Notes: generated from the sequence alone by a model not told the origin. Shown: positions 1 through 12,700, counted from the first letter of the stretch. The stretch: 64,000 bases of DNA from Taenia hydatigena (GCA_036345935.2 JADWOT020000010.1:9527643-9591642), one strand, 5' to 3'. Translations and numbers: made by a program.

Positions 1-517
1 TCCATCTTTCCTTTTGTTAGAACACGCTATTTACGGCTGCATTGCACGCTTTCGAATCCGGGCGAGCCGTGGGGCGCTTGCATCGAAATTCGGCAGTCAG
101 AATCAGTGTGATGCATGATTTCGCCTCAGCTCTTCATATCCACCATCATGCTCAATTTACCGCTTCAAATGACTTTCTGTCTGTTTTTCTTTGGTTAATG
201 TAACTCCCGCAGTTATTTGTTGATCAGTGGTGGCCACATTGTACATTGCATAGTCTTCAGATATTTGGCTGACTATCGCGTGAAGTTGACCAAACGTTGC
301 GTGGAAAGGCTTTCTTGGGGTTTAGTGTGAACTATAATCTCGTGGATGGTCCAACACCAGTTCCAGGCTGACGGTGTGCTCTCACATACCTCAAATGAGA
401 ACGAGATCAACATCTAAATAGATTGGACAATGCTGCATTCAGGGTCCCAAAGGCAGCTTATGTCTTCCGTAGGTCCTCTGTGGCAATGCAAAGGCTGCCT
501 ATTTACTCTCGGTTTCA
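1..517. other. No gene seen
   Basis: I see no convincing coding segment, RNA gene or simple repeat here. The stretch runs into the left arm of the inverted repeat that starts near 518. Confidence 0.5.
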
Positions 518-1225
518 GCTGATTTCACTTGCGTGGTGATTCACTTTAGCTTGTATAGGGACTTCAACAAGTCGTTTTTGTGGAATTGTGAAATTGCGTC
601 TTTCAACGTCACTGCACTCTACTTTCTATGGTCGACGCGTCGTTCTAGGCTTCCATTGTTCCATGCCCACGCGAAATGAGAGGCTTATGGTGATTTTGAT
701 GGCTTCTAAAATCATCCTGCATCACCCCTACAACTAGATGGTTGGCTCCTTCTGGCAGAGGAGGTGGTGTATCTGTGTGGTTGTCAGGTGGGCCTAGTCT
801 CGCCATGACCAATGTATGCCCCACAATGCCGCGCCATGGAACTCTATATGCGCACTTAATCAGCACTTCACAAAGTCCTTTACCTACGTTGTTGGTGACG
901 TCCAAGTTGCTCATGGGTATGGTTACGACCTCTAAGTTAGCGTTGCCAATGTCACCAGCGCCTTCCATCGGCAATGAAACAGCTGCATGGACCTCAATTC
1001 CTTTTTTGGCTGTTAAATTTGCCTTCAGCAAGATTTGAGACGGTTTTGATGTTACGAAGGAAATCTTTAGTCCAAACAGTTCAGAGCCTGTCCTCCAGCC
1101 TAGAACGACGCGTCGACTATGGAAAGTAGAGTGCAGTAACGCAGGAAGACGCATTTTACAACTCCATAGCATCGACTTGTAGAATTTCCTGCACAAGCTG
1201 AGGTGTTTCACCACGCTGGATTTAA
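518..1225. repeat. Imperfect inverted repeat, arms about 125 bp, loop about 454 bp
   Basis: The left arm (about 518-642) and right arm (about 1097-1225) are reverse complements of each other. The innermost part is nearly perfect: the 37 bases around 606-642 match the complement of 1097-1135 with about two mismatches and share the core gacgcgtcg. Similarity weakens outward but can still be followed to the caccacgc segments near 530 and 1220. The arms could be the ends of a foldback or MITE-type element, or an inverted duplication of a local sequence. No target-site duplication was identified. Confidence 0.6.
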
Positions 1226-1394
1226 AGATACGACAATGACAAGGGGAAGTAGCAGAAAGAAGGAGGAATGTGCAGCTTTTGGTTATCAAATAGAGCCCGT
1301 GAAAAACGTCATATGCCTTTTCGACTCTGTAATGTAGCATTGCACAATCTGTTTGGATGCTGCTTTCCTCCTCAGGTGAGGTAGTTGAGAGCAC
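645..1394 (-). CDS. Long uncharacterised ORF across the inverted-repeat loop
   Basis: An open frame of 249 codons reads leftward through the loop and right arm of the inverted repeat. I recognise no family. The central part (about residues 115-205) alternates hydrophobic and polar residues like a beta-rich domain and includes the segments KKGIEVHAAVSLPMEG and VGKGLCEVLIKCAYRVPW. An ORF of 98 codons overlaps it on the opposite strand, which weakens the case for coding. A shorter ORF at 9392-9183 (-) has a loosely similar pattern, so both could be relics of one old repeat. It may be a chance ORF, a remnant of a mobile element, or part of an unrecognised gene. Confidence 0.2.
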   Translation of the reverse strand: MLSTTSPEEESSIQTDCAMLHYRVEKAYDVFHGLYLITKSCTFLLLSATSPCHCRIFKSSVVKHLSLCRKFYKSMLWSCKMRLPALLHSTFHSRRVVLGWRTGSELFGLKISFVTSKPSQILLKANLTAKKGIEVHAAVSLPMEGAGDIGNANLEVVTIPMSNLDVTNNVGKGLCEVLIKCAYRVPWRGIVGHTLVMARLGPPDNHTDTPPPLPEGANHLVVGVMQDDFRSHQNHHKPLISRGHGTMEA

Positions 1395-4300
1395 AATGTC
1401 AAACCAAAACTGGTGTTGGACCCTCCGCGAGGCGCAGTGTTGACATCAAGCCCCAAGAAAGTCCTCCTCAACAGGATTTGGCCAGCTTCGTGGGATAAAG
1501 AGCCAAATGTCTGAGGACCAAGCAAACTGATCAACAAACAACTGAGAGGTTCACGCTAGCCAAAAAAGCAGACAAAAGTCGTTTTTTGAAGTGGATTAAG
1601 CATGATGGTGCATTTAAAGAGCTGAAGTAGATGTCACGCTTCACACCCATTCTGGCGCTAAAAATGTTGTTAGAAAAAATTGCAAATTTACGAGTAGCTA
1701 GGCAATACTGCTTAAATGGTTCAATGTCCGCGTGGAATGAAGAGCTGAGAGCAGGACTTAATGCTGTTTTGTGGACGGTTGTGAGGCACTGGACTGTCCG
1801 TTTACTAAAGACACACTAAAGCACGCTGCATTTAGCATCGCACGTTTGTATCTGCGAAAGAATCCCAAACGACTGCAGCGTTGTTTCGATACGTTTGAAT
1901 TGCTTTTAGACATTAAGCTATGCATGCCTCTACAGCATCGTCCTACGTTTCTTTATGACCTAGTCACGGATTCAGGCAAAAAACAAAAAGAATCCAGTGC
2001 ATTTAGAGGTGTTTACTTAAAAAATAGCTGCGTTTACTTCTTAGCTCCTTGTGCTGATGACCAACGCCGTTGCTAACAACGCAAGACGGTTTCATTTCCA
2101 CAGTATTGAAAGGAGGACAGTAAAGCGGCCTACGACTTCATAAGTATGCCTCAGTTTGGCATTACATTTTGACTATATTTACTAGCAACAATAGGCTTGA
2201 AGTAGAAGCCCACTGTGATGATATCAAAAGCATACTTTACGGCTGCTCAAGGGGAATGAAAGTCATTCAGGTGACCATTTATCTTCCATGATCTGGTCAT
2301 AATCAGTTCGGCTAAGAGTCTATGTGGTGCAGTTGCTATCTATACTACAAATGGATTTGCTGCCTGTGGAATTGCTACTTTTATATGAAAGCAGATTAAC
2401 GAAATTGAGGCGGTCACTGAGTTCTCACAGAACTCGACGGCAGCTCTGGTGAGTTTGCTTGTAAACATTCGCTGTGGATCAACTGATTGCGTGGCTGGTT
2501 TGCACCAAGTCTGTAGGTAGGGATCAGTTGATGGTGTCAGCAAGTGCAACACAAAACCCGCGCATGCATGTTTGTTTGATTAATGCTGGCAGATCAGCGA
2601 ATACCGAGACGAGCATGTCAATGAAATCTTAGAATGGCCATGCTCAAAACCTAAAAAGGAATTCTTGATTCATTGTGACCGTTGCTATTCATTGCTGTGG
2701 GACAAATAGCTACAGGAGTTGGACAAATTTATGCTTTATTTCGGTTCTTTATTGTATGGGAAAATTGTACTTTCTGAGCGATCACACTTGCTTTCAAAAT
2801 GCAATTTCGAGTTAATTTGTGAAACAGGCCTGTTAGGTCCCGTTCCAAGCTTCTAGTTGCATTGTCACAGAAACGCGTATGCTCCTCCACCTCGAGTCTT
2901 TGGTTAACGAAGTCTTTACAACACTGCACTCGCTCCTAATCAATGACATGTATCTTGCCTCCCTTTGTCTCTTTAGGAGCATCTGCACTCGGAACTACCC
3001 CATGTGCAAGTGGTTACCATGAAATGTGAGCAGATGCTGTCAAGCAGTTAGTCCAAATGTCCAAGGAATGTAGGACTCAGCATTCTACTATATGCAAACG
3101 AAGTTAATCCGAGATGCATGGTGAACACCAGTGGCGGTTGAGTAGACAGAGCAGGATTCCAGTTCAGGTCACCATGAACAATGGCGAAAGTCCGTCCTCA
3201 AGTAGCCCACTTTACTCTCCACAACGCTACTAATCCTGCGTAGAACTAACGAAGGCTTTACACTTAGCCCTTTCTCTTCATACGTACCTATGCTTGCACA
3301 TCACATGCAACCCGTGCGCTTTCATACCACATTTCCGTGTGCTCGTGCATGCAACATGCTCACAGAACATCAGACAAATTATTTTTTGTCCTTGATTGCT
3401 AGCATGATGCAAAGGTTGGCAGCGAGAACAGATGAGTTTTGGTGGCTGTACAATGAGCATTAAAACACGCATTAAGAATTCGAAGGCTTTACAATATAAC
3501 TGAAAATTTTCAGGCTGCTGAATCGGCAATCCGTGCGTTTGAGTTGGTGTTAATTGAGTACAAGCAGAATGCAGGGGGTGGATGATCCCACCGAATCGCT
3601 CACTGTGAACTCGACTTGAACTTCACATTGCTCAACCAGTAGTCGGTGTTAACTCTGTTGCAGCTCACATGAACTCTACTGACACTAGAGCAGAAATTAA
3701 ATTTCCTTCTCCTCTGACTACTATTTCCATCTAGCACCCAACTGAGTGCCGATCCCTGTCCCACCGTTTAGGGTGGTCATTCCCCCATCATGTACCAACG
3801 CAATGCCCACAACGGGCCACGCAGGAGTACAGCTTGAATTGATGCTTGAATGACAGAGCTTTACTTTCATTCCTGATTGTTTGGAGGATGCATTCATATC
3901 TACTGATACAGCAGGAGTGTACGTCGGATGTCCCGTTGCATCGTGACATCTCTTTTAGCCTTCCTAATGTGTTCCGTGCAATCAGCGCCCAATAACCGGC
4001 AACTTCATCACGCAGAAATGGCAACAACTACATTTTTAATTAGGATTTTGTCAATTGTGTATCCATTCTTTTCACAGTGCCGCAACGATTCATTGTTTAT
4101 GGCATACGAGTTAGTTTATACCTAAAAAACAAACCAGCTATAGCGCCCTTGTCTACTCATTCTTGGTCCTTTTCCATCACTTCCTCATCAGACATCTAAC
4201 AGCACTTGCATACATGGAGAAAGCTAAGTGTTGTCCAGATTGAATTGAGTAGGAAAAATAACAGATGTAGTTTATTTTACATGTACCGTTTGTTCGCCAA

Positions 4301-4873
4301 TCTTCCATCAGTTGATATAACACCGGTGCAGTAATTATTGAGATCAAGCCTTTGTGGTTGACTAAATGCAAATTTCATTGCACACCAGTGGTAGTTAGAA
4401 ATGAGCAAAATAGATTTATGTTTCCACAAATGCAGAAAGTCTACATAAATGCTTTTAACAAACACAGAGATATTTGATATCAAAGCAGGTACTATCCTCA
4501 GATTATTTTAGCACTTCAATGGGAGGTTTTTTTTTACCTGCCACGATGGCTCACCGGGTTTCTACCCCACGCTTATGCCAACGGAGGCTAACCCCATCAT
4601 CTGAATGCACACCTCATCTTAAGTCGCACTTCATGCATTGTTCTACTCATCATAATGGGCAGAGAAGTTAAAAGTGTGTTGCAGCCACTTGAGTTGTCAA
4701 AAAGTATGAGTAAAGGTAAAAATGGGAAAACAAACCAAAACCCCTACATTGCCATCGCACAGTCAGTAACGGGCGATTAGCCTACCTTTTAAAAGCGGCA
4801 AAAGGAAATCAAATGAAATAGCAAAGTGCAAAACGGCACAGCCTTGGTGGAATGTAGTTGTTAGCAAAGAGGC

Positions 4874-5008
4874 ATGAAGCATTTGACTGAAGTAAGCTTG
4901 GCAGATTGTGCAGTCGGTGGCCTAGCCAGACTAAACACTTGCCTCACGGCAATGGCTAACTCGATTCAGGCGCACATTCATGCGTTTCACTCAAGAGAAC
5001 TCTGCTAA
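4874..5008 (+). CDS. 44-codon upstream ORF of copy A
   Basis: This small ORF begins MKHLTEVSLADCAVGG and ends HAFHSRELC before TAA. The same 44-codon ORF with the same stop is present in copies B, D and F, always 58 nt upstream of the ATG of the F-box-like ORF. I recognise no domain. It could be a translated uORF, a separate micropeptide, or non-coding sequence that looks conserved because the duplications are recent. Copy A's main ORF is broken while this one is open. Confidence 0.35.
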   Translation: MKHLTEVSLADCAVGGLARLNTCLTAMANSIQAHIHAFHSRELC

Positions 5009-5066
5009 TAGCGAATAAATTACAAGTCGGGGTTAAGATTCATTTAGTAAACCTGCGAGCTGCACA

Positions 5067-6061
5067 ATGGAGAGGATTCCTCAGCATGCACGAATCGAGA
5101 TTTGCAAATGCCTTGCTGCCATGGACATCGTCAATATGTGTGAGGCAATGCCCTACGTGAGGTCGGTTATCAGGTCTCTCACCATCAAAGGCATTTTGCG
5201 CAGTTACGTGACACAAATGGAGTGGGTGGACGCAAAACTTTGTTGTATGCTGCATTCGACTCGTGCCTTTGTGAATAGAGAAGCTGACCCAGAGTTGAGT
5301 GCACAATCAGAAGGAATGGTTCTAGTCAGTGCTCTACGATACTACCAAGAATGTTGCCAATACACTCCGCGGCACATACACCATGTTCTATCTAATTGTG
5401 GCAGGATCATTCGATTTTTATTGCTTGGATGCAGCGTAATGGATTTGGGTCTCCACGCCCTTTCTGGCCCTCCCTCGTTTGTGCGACTTATAGGCACGGA
5501 CGACCATTGCTACAGAACTACCCTGATGCACCTGATTCTATTGATGTAGTGGCCCACTTGACTAACTTCGAGATTCATATCAACCCAGAAAGCATAGAAG
5601 CAAGAGATGTTTGTGATCTTAGGTCCTTCGAGACTTCTTACCTCTGTTCATTCGACGGTGTTGTATACATGATTGATTCTGCATTGCAATGCCACCCTGA
5701 GTGCGAGCTTCCACCTGGATTAAGACGCCTCATTTTCCGCATCACCGACCTCGCTACCATTGGGACGACTCGCTCTCCAATGCTGTTCATCCTCGACACG
5801 ATTTCGTTGGCGAAGAGGGGTTTGACGTCTAGGGGGGACCATTTTGCGTATCTCATATCCAGCCTTCACAAACTTGACAGAATTACACTGCGAGGGTCTG
5901 ACAGATCTGCAGCGGGACTCCCACCTTATAACTGGTGGAGGGCATGTCGTCTGCACCAAATGGGTGGAAGGTTTGTTAGGCTGTATGAGGTGTTCAAAAT
6001 GGCTGCGTTTCAAATAGCCAATGTCGACGCTGCAGGAAGAAGTCAAGGACAAAATGCGTAA
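5067..6061 (+). pseudogene. F-box-like family, copy A (one frameshift)
   Basis: It starts MERIPQHARIEICKCL and matches the intact copy at 18166-19152 from end to end. The N-terminal 40 residues have the spacing of an F-box (Leu/Ile-Pro, Ile-x-x-Leu, Asp-Ile, then Arg/Leu-rich). The frame is lost by a one-base deletion near 5447-5475, where the interval is 47 nt against 48 nt in copy B. Upstream the reading runs to a stop at 5549; downstream the correct frame continues to TAA at 6061 without another stop. The 3' part keeps the family C-terminal segments PPYNWWRACRLHQ and LYEVFKMAAFQIA. A single indel could also be an assembly error, so the locus might be functional. The 44-codon ORF lies 58 nt upstream. 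Confidence 0.75.
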
Positions 6062-6559
6062 ACGAATTCGCCTGCATTGTGATTCGAGTAAATGGCTGCC
6101 TCTTTACGCAATTCCGCTATTCCGCACCTTGCTTTGGTACACAAGATTGCATTGTAACTCTTTGCTCCCGGTTGGAATTATTTTCATTGATTATATGTTT
6201 TTAATGTTGAAAGTTGACTTTTGGTGCGCTTAAGATTACATTCTGCCACTCGAATCAGCGAAATGCCGATTATGTGGTCAAATATTAACGAGGCGGTGCT
6301 GCTGATTACTGGTTGTGCTTCTTTTCACGCTAAAATGCGAACAGTTTAGGACAGCCTAACGTTTGGCGGCCTTGAGTGAAGTGCGCTTCGGCAGCTATAG
6401 TCCAACTAAACGATGTTTTAAACAGGCATCGAATGCATTAAGCAGCATTGCTGCCCTACCCGAAAATATGCAATTGTATTCGACATTCACCGAGCTACAA
6501 CGTGCAACAAGCTGAAGTTACGAAGGCGACTGACATTAGCAGGCACAATATTCCAGTCG

Positions 6560-7040
6560 CGAATAAGGCGAAAGCAACAACGATATCACGGACACACTCG
6601 TATTCACAAGGTGACTCGGTGTAGTGCTGGGTAGTGAATTGATCGCATCTCCTGGCCGGTTAGAAGCAGTGAAGCAGGTCACTTTACCTGCCAGAACCAA
6701 GCTAGTGTGGAGAGGATAAATTCACGATGTGGCTTACAGATACTGTGACTTGATGCACGGCGATGGATGAAGAGGCAAAACGCAGCGTGACTAGTGTCCT
6801 CAGTGCGCAAACAATTTGGGGTTCAGATATGTTCGTGCGCCACATCTTTGCACCCTGTAAAACTGCAAGCCAGTAATAACAGTGCGGCTTCTTGCATCTT
6901 GTGCTTGTTAAGCCATCTACTAAGTATACTGTCTATTGAGCAAAAGGATGAAGAGTTCGTTGTATCGAGATTCGGCGCCACCATGGTTTAGATTGGCTAC
7001 ATTTTATTCGAAGTCTTTATGTGTTTTGGCAACTTCAAAC
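6560..7040. other. Intergenic, nothing recognised
   Basis: This is the spacer between duplicon A and the second duplicated block. I found no ORF with family support and no clear repeat in it. Confidence 0.4.
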
Positions 7041-8890
7041 AAAACCTTTACTCACGGACCTGCGACTAAATGAGCACAAAGGAATCAAATTAAGCCGCAA
7101 CAATGCGTTTGCTTGCAGTCAGGGCAAACATGAAATTAATGAGCACTGCACAATTCGATACACCTGGAAAGGAGAAATCCTTTTGGCTCTTGAGGGCCAA
7201 GAATGTGCAGCTTCTGGTTGCAACAGACTCAGACACACCCGACGCAGCAGATGAACTCAAGGCCTTACTCCCGTTGAAAGGAGAGTCCACTGTACTAATT
7301 TAATGTTGTCAGTAGAGAGGGATAAACACACAGACCGGTTGAAGCATAGGCAATGAAATGAGAAACTTGATAACTGGAAGACAGTCGCGAATGGGGTGGT
7401 GCGCTCGCTCTTATCAATCCCTTCCTCAGTAGAGGAGCAATCAGCATTCTGCCATTATTACATTGAAAACATCTACAGCCCTATAAGCAGCAAAATGGCA
7501 ATAAATGATTGCCTGTCGTCAATGCAAGAAGGCGAGGTGAGACCACACTACATTATCAATTCCCTCTTCCTTGAGATACACTGGTCGCCATGCACATCAA
7601 TATTGTACAAAATAGCAAGACATACAGCAAAGAGCTTGCAGCATTTTACAAGGCCTCGCTTGAATTATTCTCGTACAAGCTTGTACAAACAAAATGCAAG
7701 TTTCCTAACCTCGGAATCAGCCTTCTAAGTGGACGGATTTGTAGCCCACATGAGCAAAATCATAAAGGGCCTTAAAGATAAAGCGACTTATCACAAAGAC
7801 AGCTAGCAATAAAGAAGTGTATGTGTAGCCAATGCTGTGGGTACTTCGCCATTTCACGCACCTCGGTCTGTAAATACATCAGCAAAGTCCACCCTCCCTT
7901 TACGTCTCTTTGCAATACTTTGCCCGCTTCACTGTGCCTTTTGGTAACGTTTGCTTAAAGTAGCCATAATACCCATTCGCAGAGGCTGATCTCCGCACAA
8001 TATGAGTTGCTTGATTTTATTCTTTTTTTCTGAACACATGCATTCTGCCTTAGTGTTATGGTCTCCGTTTCCCTCAAGAAAGCCTGGAAAAATTACACTA
8101 CCTTTCTCAGTCATAAGTCGCTAAGTAGATTCGCTTCTTCAAACCTCGTCATTCAAAGCAGCTGATTGCGTCCAGTCAACCGACCACCTCCACCATCAAG
8201 GCCGTGGACATTGCTGTAGGTGGGATTCAATAAGGAGCAAAGAATTGACTTCGGCTCCCTTTGGGAGTCAGACCGGAGGTGATGCGATGCAGCTAAATTC
8301 TTCGTGCTACGAGTGATTCAAATTGGAGTCACTGAACGACAAGCTGCCGCTCATGAACTGCATTTCTACATAAAAGAATTGCAAAGGGTGCTCACGACAG
8401 TCATTGTAGTAATTAGCCACGCAAAAAGGAAAATTATTCTCTTGTGGAAAGGTGACTGTCTATATGGGATGCAAGGCTTTCCATACAGGCAACACTGGCC
8501 CAGCAAAACCTTATTCTGGCCTTTACACTGCGTAATTAAAACGCACAATAGAACTCATTGCTCCTTAAGAACGCGAAGGAGAAATTTGGAGATAGGATTA
8601 AATTAAGAACAACTAGATAAAGATGATTCTCTGGACCGCTTGACATAGGAAATGTTCAGGCAAACAGACCACAATGAAATGTGCATTATTTTGCTCTGGC
8701 CGCTGTGAAGTCGACTGCGCTGGGGCTTTGTTGATCTGATAAATCGCAACATTCTTCATTGGCTCGATGGCGAGAAGCTCAATCTGGACACTTTGGACTG
8801 ACTATTTGCATGGCTACAAAATTTGGCCACAAGTTGTGCAGACTGATCACAGCAGTCGCTATTTTGGTCCGGTCCCAATTCGTGACCTGA
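7040..8890 (+). repeat. Second duplicon family, copy 1
   Basis: The block is collinear with 11200-12700 (same strand). Its part around 7380-7660 also recurs inverted at about 35840-36250. Matching landmarks include the tract tgcttgcagtcagggcaaac near 7110 (compare 11235), a tract around 7850-8010 (compare 11990-12130), and 8640-8880 (compare 12460-12690). A 66-codon ORF at 7103-7303 is not maintained in the second copy, so I do not call it a gene. No transposase or reverse transcriptase was seen inside. Confidence 0.65.
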
Positions 8891-9840
8891 ATTGGGAGCG
8901 CATCGTCTAAAAATTGATGCTTTTTAGCATTTAAGCGGATTTAGGTTCTGGTTATTCAGAGGAGATTGGCAATATCGTTTGCGGGATTGCATGGCCTCAA
9001 AAAGGGCTTATGCCTCTGACTCTGCTTCTGTGAAAAACTGCATGGCGTTGCCTTCGCTACGCCGTTTGTTGCGCAGATTCACGTAAGATGCCTTTCCAGG
9101 ATGATGTATTTGAGGTTTAACTCAATGCCACGTACCTATTCATCTGAAACGGTTTCACCGCTAATGCAGCATTAGCCTTGACTCAACAAAGGTACCAAAT
9201 TGAAGTACCAAAACACGGACAATGCACCAATGGGTTGAGCGGTACCAAAGTACCTTCGATGAACGCAATTCCATGGAATGCTTCACTATCTACACTTAGG
9301 TCAACGAGTCCCTTAACATTTACTCTTTGCCTTTTGTTAAAACCGGCCATAAGTACGACAATACGTCTGCAGAGGAAACGTTGCACAGTCATCGTGCCCT
9401 AGACCAATATCTTTCATTCTTGGCATGGGTTAGTAAGCCATATTAAGCAATGAGACGGTTCAGCCAGAAGACTTTCTGCAGCGAATCTACTGTCCACCAT
9501 TTTGTCGCATTTGGGATAAATTAGTACAAGTTTAAGGAAAACATAAATCACAGAATGAGCGCGAATGTGAGGATACAAGTTCGTAATTGGTTGGAATTCT
9601 TTTCTTTCTTCTTACCATCGATGAAAAAGAGCAATAATCCAGGGCTACTTGTTCTACTTTACCTTAACTTTCTTTCTACTTCTGCGTCATTTTGACGATA
9701 AGGGACCGAAATGAGAAAGCTTACGATGTCCACGTTATCGGCATACTTGTATCATGCAGACATAGTTGATGGAGTGCCTCTGTATAGACTAGGAGAAGTA
9801 TGGCCTACGCTACGAGCATGCATGTGGTTGGATTTCTTGT
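8890..9840. other. Intergenic with one degenerate family fragment
   Basis: Around 9000-9110, read on the minus strand, there is a degraded stretch similar to 25080-25190. That stretch belongs to a divergent relative of the F-box-like family (pattern ggcatcttacgtgaatctg followed by ttttcacagag). The rest, including the ORFs near 9180-9400, is unrecognised. Confidence 0.35.
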
Positions 9841-10540
9841 TAGGGTTCGCTAGATGGGTGTGATGAATTGATTACAGTTTTTCGGCACTGCAAAAAGAAT
9901 TGACGGAGAGTGGCGAAGTCTGAATTGCAAATGTATTTGCTGCCACTGCTTCATGTTGTATTTGTCACTTCTCAGGCACTGAATGAACGAAGCACACTTG
10001 GACATAAAGCGTGTTATCACGATGCAACAGAGAAATCGTCTCATTCTTGTGGCATCCAGTGTGCACTTCTGCTGGGCCAGTCGATATGAATGCATATTCT
10101 AACCAGTCTGGAATGGCAGTGCTGCTCCCCTTCCCTCATCAATCCATGCTGGATTCCTGATCAAATCGAGGTGATTATCCAAATGTTACATGATAGAGGA
10201 GTAAATGTTCTGAGCGGTGGAACATGAACTGCAAATCATTTAGATGCTGGGTGGAACAAGCTGTCAGAAAATAAGAAAATTCAGCTTTTAATCAAGGCAC
10301 AAAGGAGTTCGTGTAAATCGTGACAGGGTCAACACCGACTACTGATTGAGTAGTTCTGGATGCAAGTCGATGTCACCGTCCACTCCCTGCATTCTGTGCC
10401 AACTCATTTAACAACGACTCAAACGCACGGATTGCTAGTTTTGAAGTCACGAAGCATTCGGATGGATAGTGTAGAGCGTGTTTACATGCTTCTTGTACAG
10501 CCACCATAACTCATACTTCAACTTGACGAAACATGTCTGT
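9840..10540 (+). repeat. Old degraded fragment of the main duplicon (inverted sense)
   Basis: It resembles 40850-41470, which is the distal part of the inverted duplicon F, in the same orientation. Shared landmarks are the cagtcgatatgaatgcat / cagtagacatgaatgcat segment near 10080 and 41040 and the caacaccgactactg segment near 10330 and 41295. Divergence is much higher than between duplicons A, B, F and J, so this is an older event. Confidence 0.55.
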
Positions 10541-10689
10541 ACCCAGTGTGTGCTTCTGTTCCAAAAATTAACTTAAACAACATTTGGAAGTGAATGTAAT
10601 CGTTCAGAAATCGTAACTGTCGCATACGAGCAGAAAGTTATCTACAGCACAAATATGTCTGATTCTCGTGGCTATTTACTCCTACCGTA

Positions 10690-11150
10690 GTAAATAGCAG
10701 CGCTCACAATGAATATGCCCTCTTTACCATCCAATGCACCTGATTTCCGGCCAAACAAACATGTTAAGGCGAGTTTGGTGCAAAGGCTAGTCATGCGTCC
10801 CACTTCCCGATATCACCTCCTCACATACTTGCGCAGATTCGCCGCAACGCAGTCACTTCTTCAGTTTGTTAACAGCGAATGTGCACACTTTTCACTGCTT
10901 ATATCACCATCGCATTTAGACTGATCCGCTTTGATAGAACTAGTCAGCGATGTATGTACAAGCCGATTCACCTCTCATGCACTGTCTGGTGGCCACCGTC
11001 ACCGTTGAGTCCTGTGATATCTCAGCGGCTACTTCGTTTTTGCTTCTCTGCTTCCATAAGATTGTAACAATTTCATAGTCAGCAAATGCGATTGTGATGT
11101 AGGAAGCAGCTCTACCACTTAGTACGCAAATTAACGGGCACTTTACAGAA
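10690..11150 (+). repeat. Third repeated block, copy 1
   Basis: The block matches 36330-36890 on the same strand and more weakly 28340-28560. It encodes the segment RPTSRYHLLTYLRRFAATQS, but the frame closes near 10924. In the copy at 36495-36776 the frame stays open for longer. See that entry for the coding possibility. Confidence 0.55.
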
Positions 11151-11199
11151 CGAAACCGGCTAGTTTATGAATGATGAGTAATAATGTAAGGAACTTTTA

Positions 11200-12700
11200 T
11201 TCGTGTTGAGTCGTCTTAACGTTACAGCAATGCTTTTGCTTGCAGTCATGGCAAACATGAAATTAGTGAGCACCACACAATTTGATGCACCTGGGGCTAC
11301 TCAAGTAGGAAAGATGGTGCAAATGGGGAACTCTTCAATCTGCTTAAGGCCAAGAATATGCAGACATAGACACACCCAATGCAGCAGATGAACTCAAGTC
11401 CATACTCCGCTGAAATGAGAGTCCGCTATGCTACTTTAATGGAGTCGGCAGAGAGAGATAAACGCACAATCCAGTTGAAGCATGAACACTAGCATGAGAA
11501 ACGTGATGAATACGAGACAGTCTCGAATAGGATGGTGCGCTTGCCTTTACCGACCCCTTCATTAGTGAAGGAGTAATCCGCATTCTGACGTTATCAAAGT
11601 TGGGAACAAATAAAGCCCCATAATTAGCACAATAGCGTTAAGCAATTGCTCTGTCGTCAATGTAAGAAGACGAATTGAGACTACAATGCATCATCACTTT
11701 CTCCTTCTTTGCAAAGCAGCGGTTTCCCTGCGCATCGGTGATCTTCAAATTGCAACATATATTGCGTAGAACTTGCAGCGGTTTACATGGGTTCGCTTAA
11801 AACTTCCTTAAACAAAATTTGTATCAACAGAATGGAAGTCTCCTAATCATGGAAGTAATCTTCTGATTAAATGAATTTGTTGCGATGGAAAGCAAAATAA
11901 TAAAGGACGTTAAAAACGATGCGACTTATCACAAAGAAAGCAAGCAATAAAGAAATATATGCGTAGCCAATGCTATGAATACTTCGCCATTTGGCGCACC
12001 TAGGTCTGCAAATATGTGAGCAAAGTCCACCCTCTCTTTACGTCTCCTTGTAATACTTCGCTTGCTCCACTGTGCCTTTTAGTAATATTTGTTTAAAGCA
12101 GCCATAATGCCTAAGCCGTAGAGGCTGATCTCAGTACTATGTCAGTTGCCTGATTTTATTCCTTTTTCTGAACACATGTATTCCACCCTAATGTTATGCC
12201 CTAGAACCTAGAACCGGTACACCACCTTCCTCAGTCATGGGTCGCCCAGTCGCAAAGAGGAGAAATGTTTTCTTTTGAAAGGCGACTGTCTACGGGATGA
12301 AAGGCTTTCCATACGGGCGACATTAGCCCATCGAAACCCTATTCTGGCCTTTACAGTGTAAGCGAAATGCACTATACGACTCATTGCTACTTGGGAAAGC
12401 GAAGGAGAAAGTAAGGGTTATATCAAGAACAATGGGATAAAATGATTCTCTGGACTGCTTGGCATAGCAAATGTGGCGGCAAACAGACCACAATGAAATG
12501 TGCATTGTTTTGCTTTGGCCATTGTGAAGGCGACTGTGCTGAGGCGTTGTTGAATTGGAAAAACGCAACATTCTCCACTGACTAGGTGGCGAGAGGCTCA
12601 ATCTAGACACTTTGGATTGACTGCTTTCATGGCTACAAGCTTTGGCCACAAGGTGTGCAGACTGCTAACAGTAGTAGCTATTTTGGTCTGGTCGCTACAG
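11200..12700 (+). repeat. Second duplicon family, copy 2
   Basis: This is collinear with 7040-8890, with several small indels and a missing stretch around the position equivalent to 8110-8430. Together with the preceding block it forms a pair (third block then second block) seen at 10690-12700. At 35840-36890 the second-block piece is inverted relative to the third block. Confidence 0.65.

Larger units (their letters stand above)
1630..6415 (+). repeat. Segmental duplicon A (carries pseudogene A)
   Basis: This block is collinear with 14235-19500 (+), with 42715-47183 (+) and, inverted, with 42600-38765. Recognisable landmarks in order are a segment around 1755-1825 (matching 14785-14850, 43200-43260 and inverted 42580-42520), the tract around 1870-2650, the tract 3540-4140, the gene-proximal 4480-5066, the F-box-like ORF, and a 3' flank to about 6415. 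After that point the sequence no longer follows copy B. The segment at 6425-6560 instead resembles 37490-37610, which sits immediately before duplicon D. Confidence 0.8.

Noticed and set aside
742..1038. 98-codon ORF on + inside the inverted-repeat loop
   Set aside because: It overlaps the longer - strand ORF, shows no domain, and has no second copy.
3788..4027. ORF on - shared in part with 17069-16812 and the region around 40900
   Set aside because: The frames differ between copies through indels and the similarity follows the non-coding duplicon, so coding is not supported.
5040..5306. Antisense ORFs over the start of the F-box-like gene, repeated at each copy (for example 45833-45450 and 39663-39878)
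   Set aside because: They are conserved only because the sense strand is. They are exact shadows with no independent start context.
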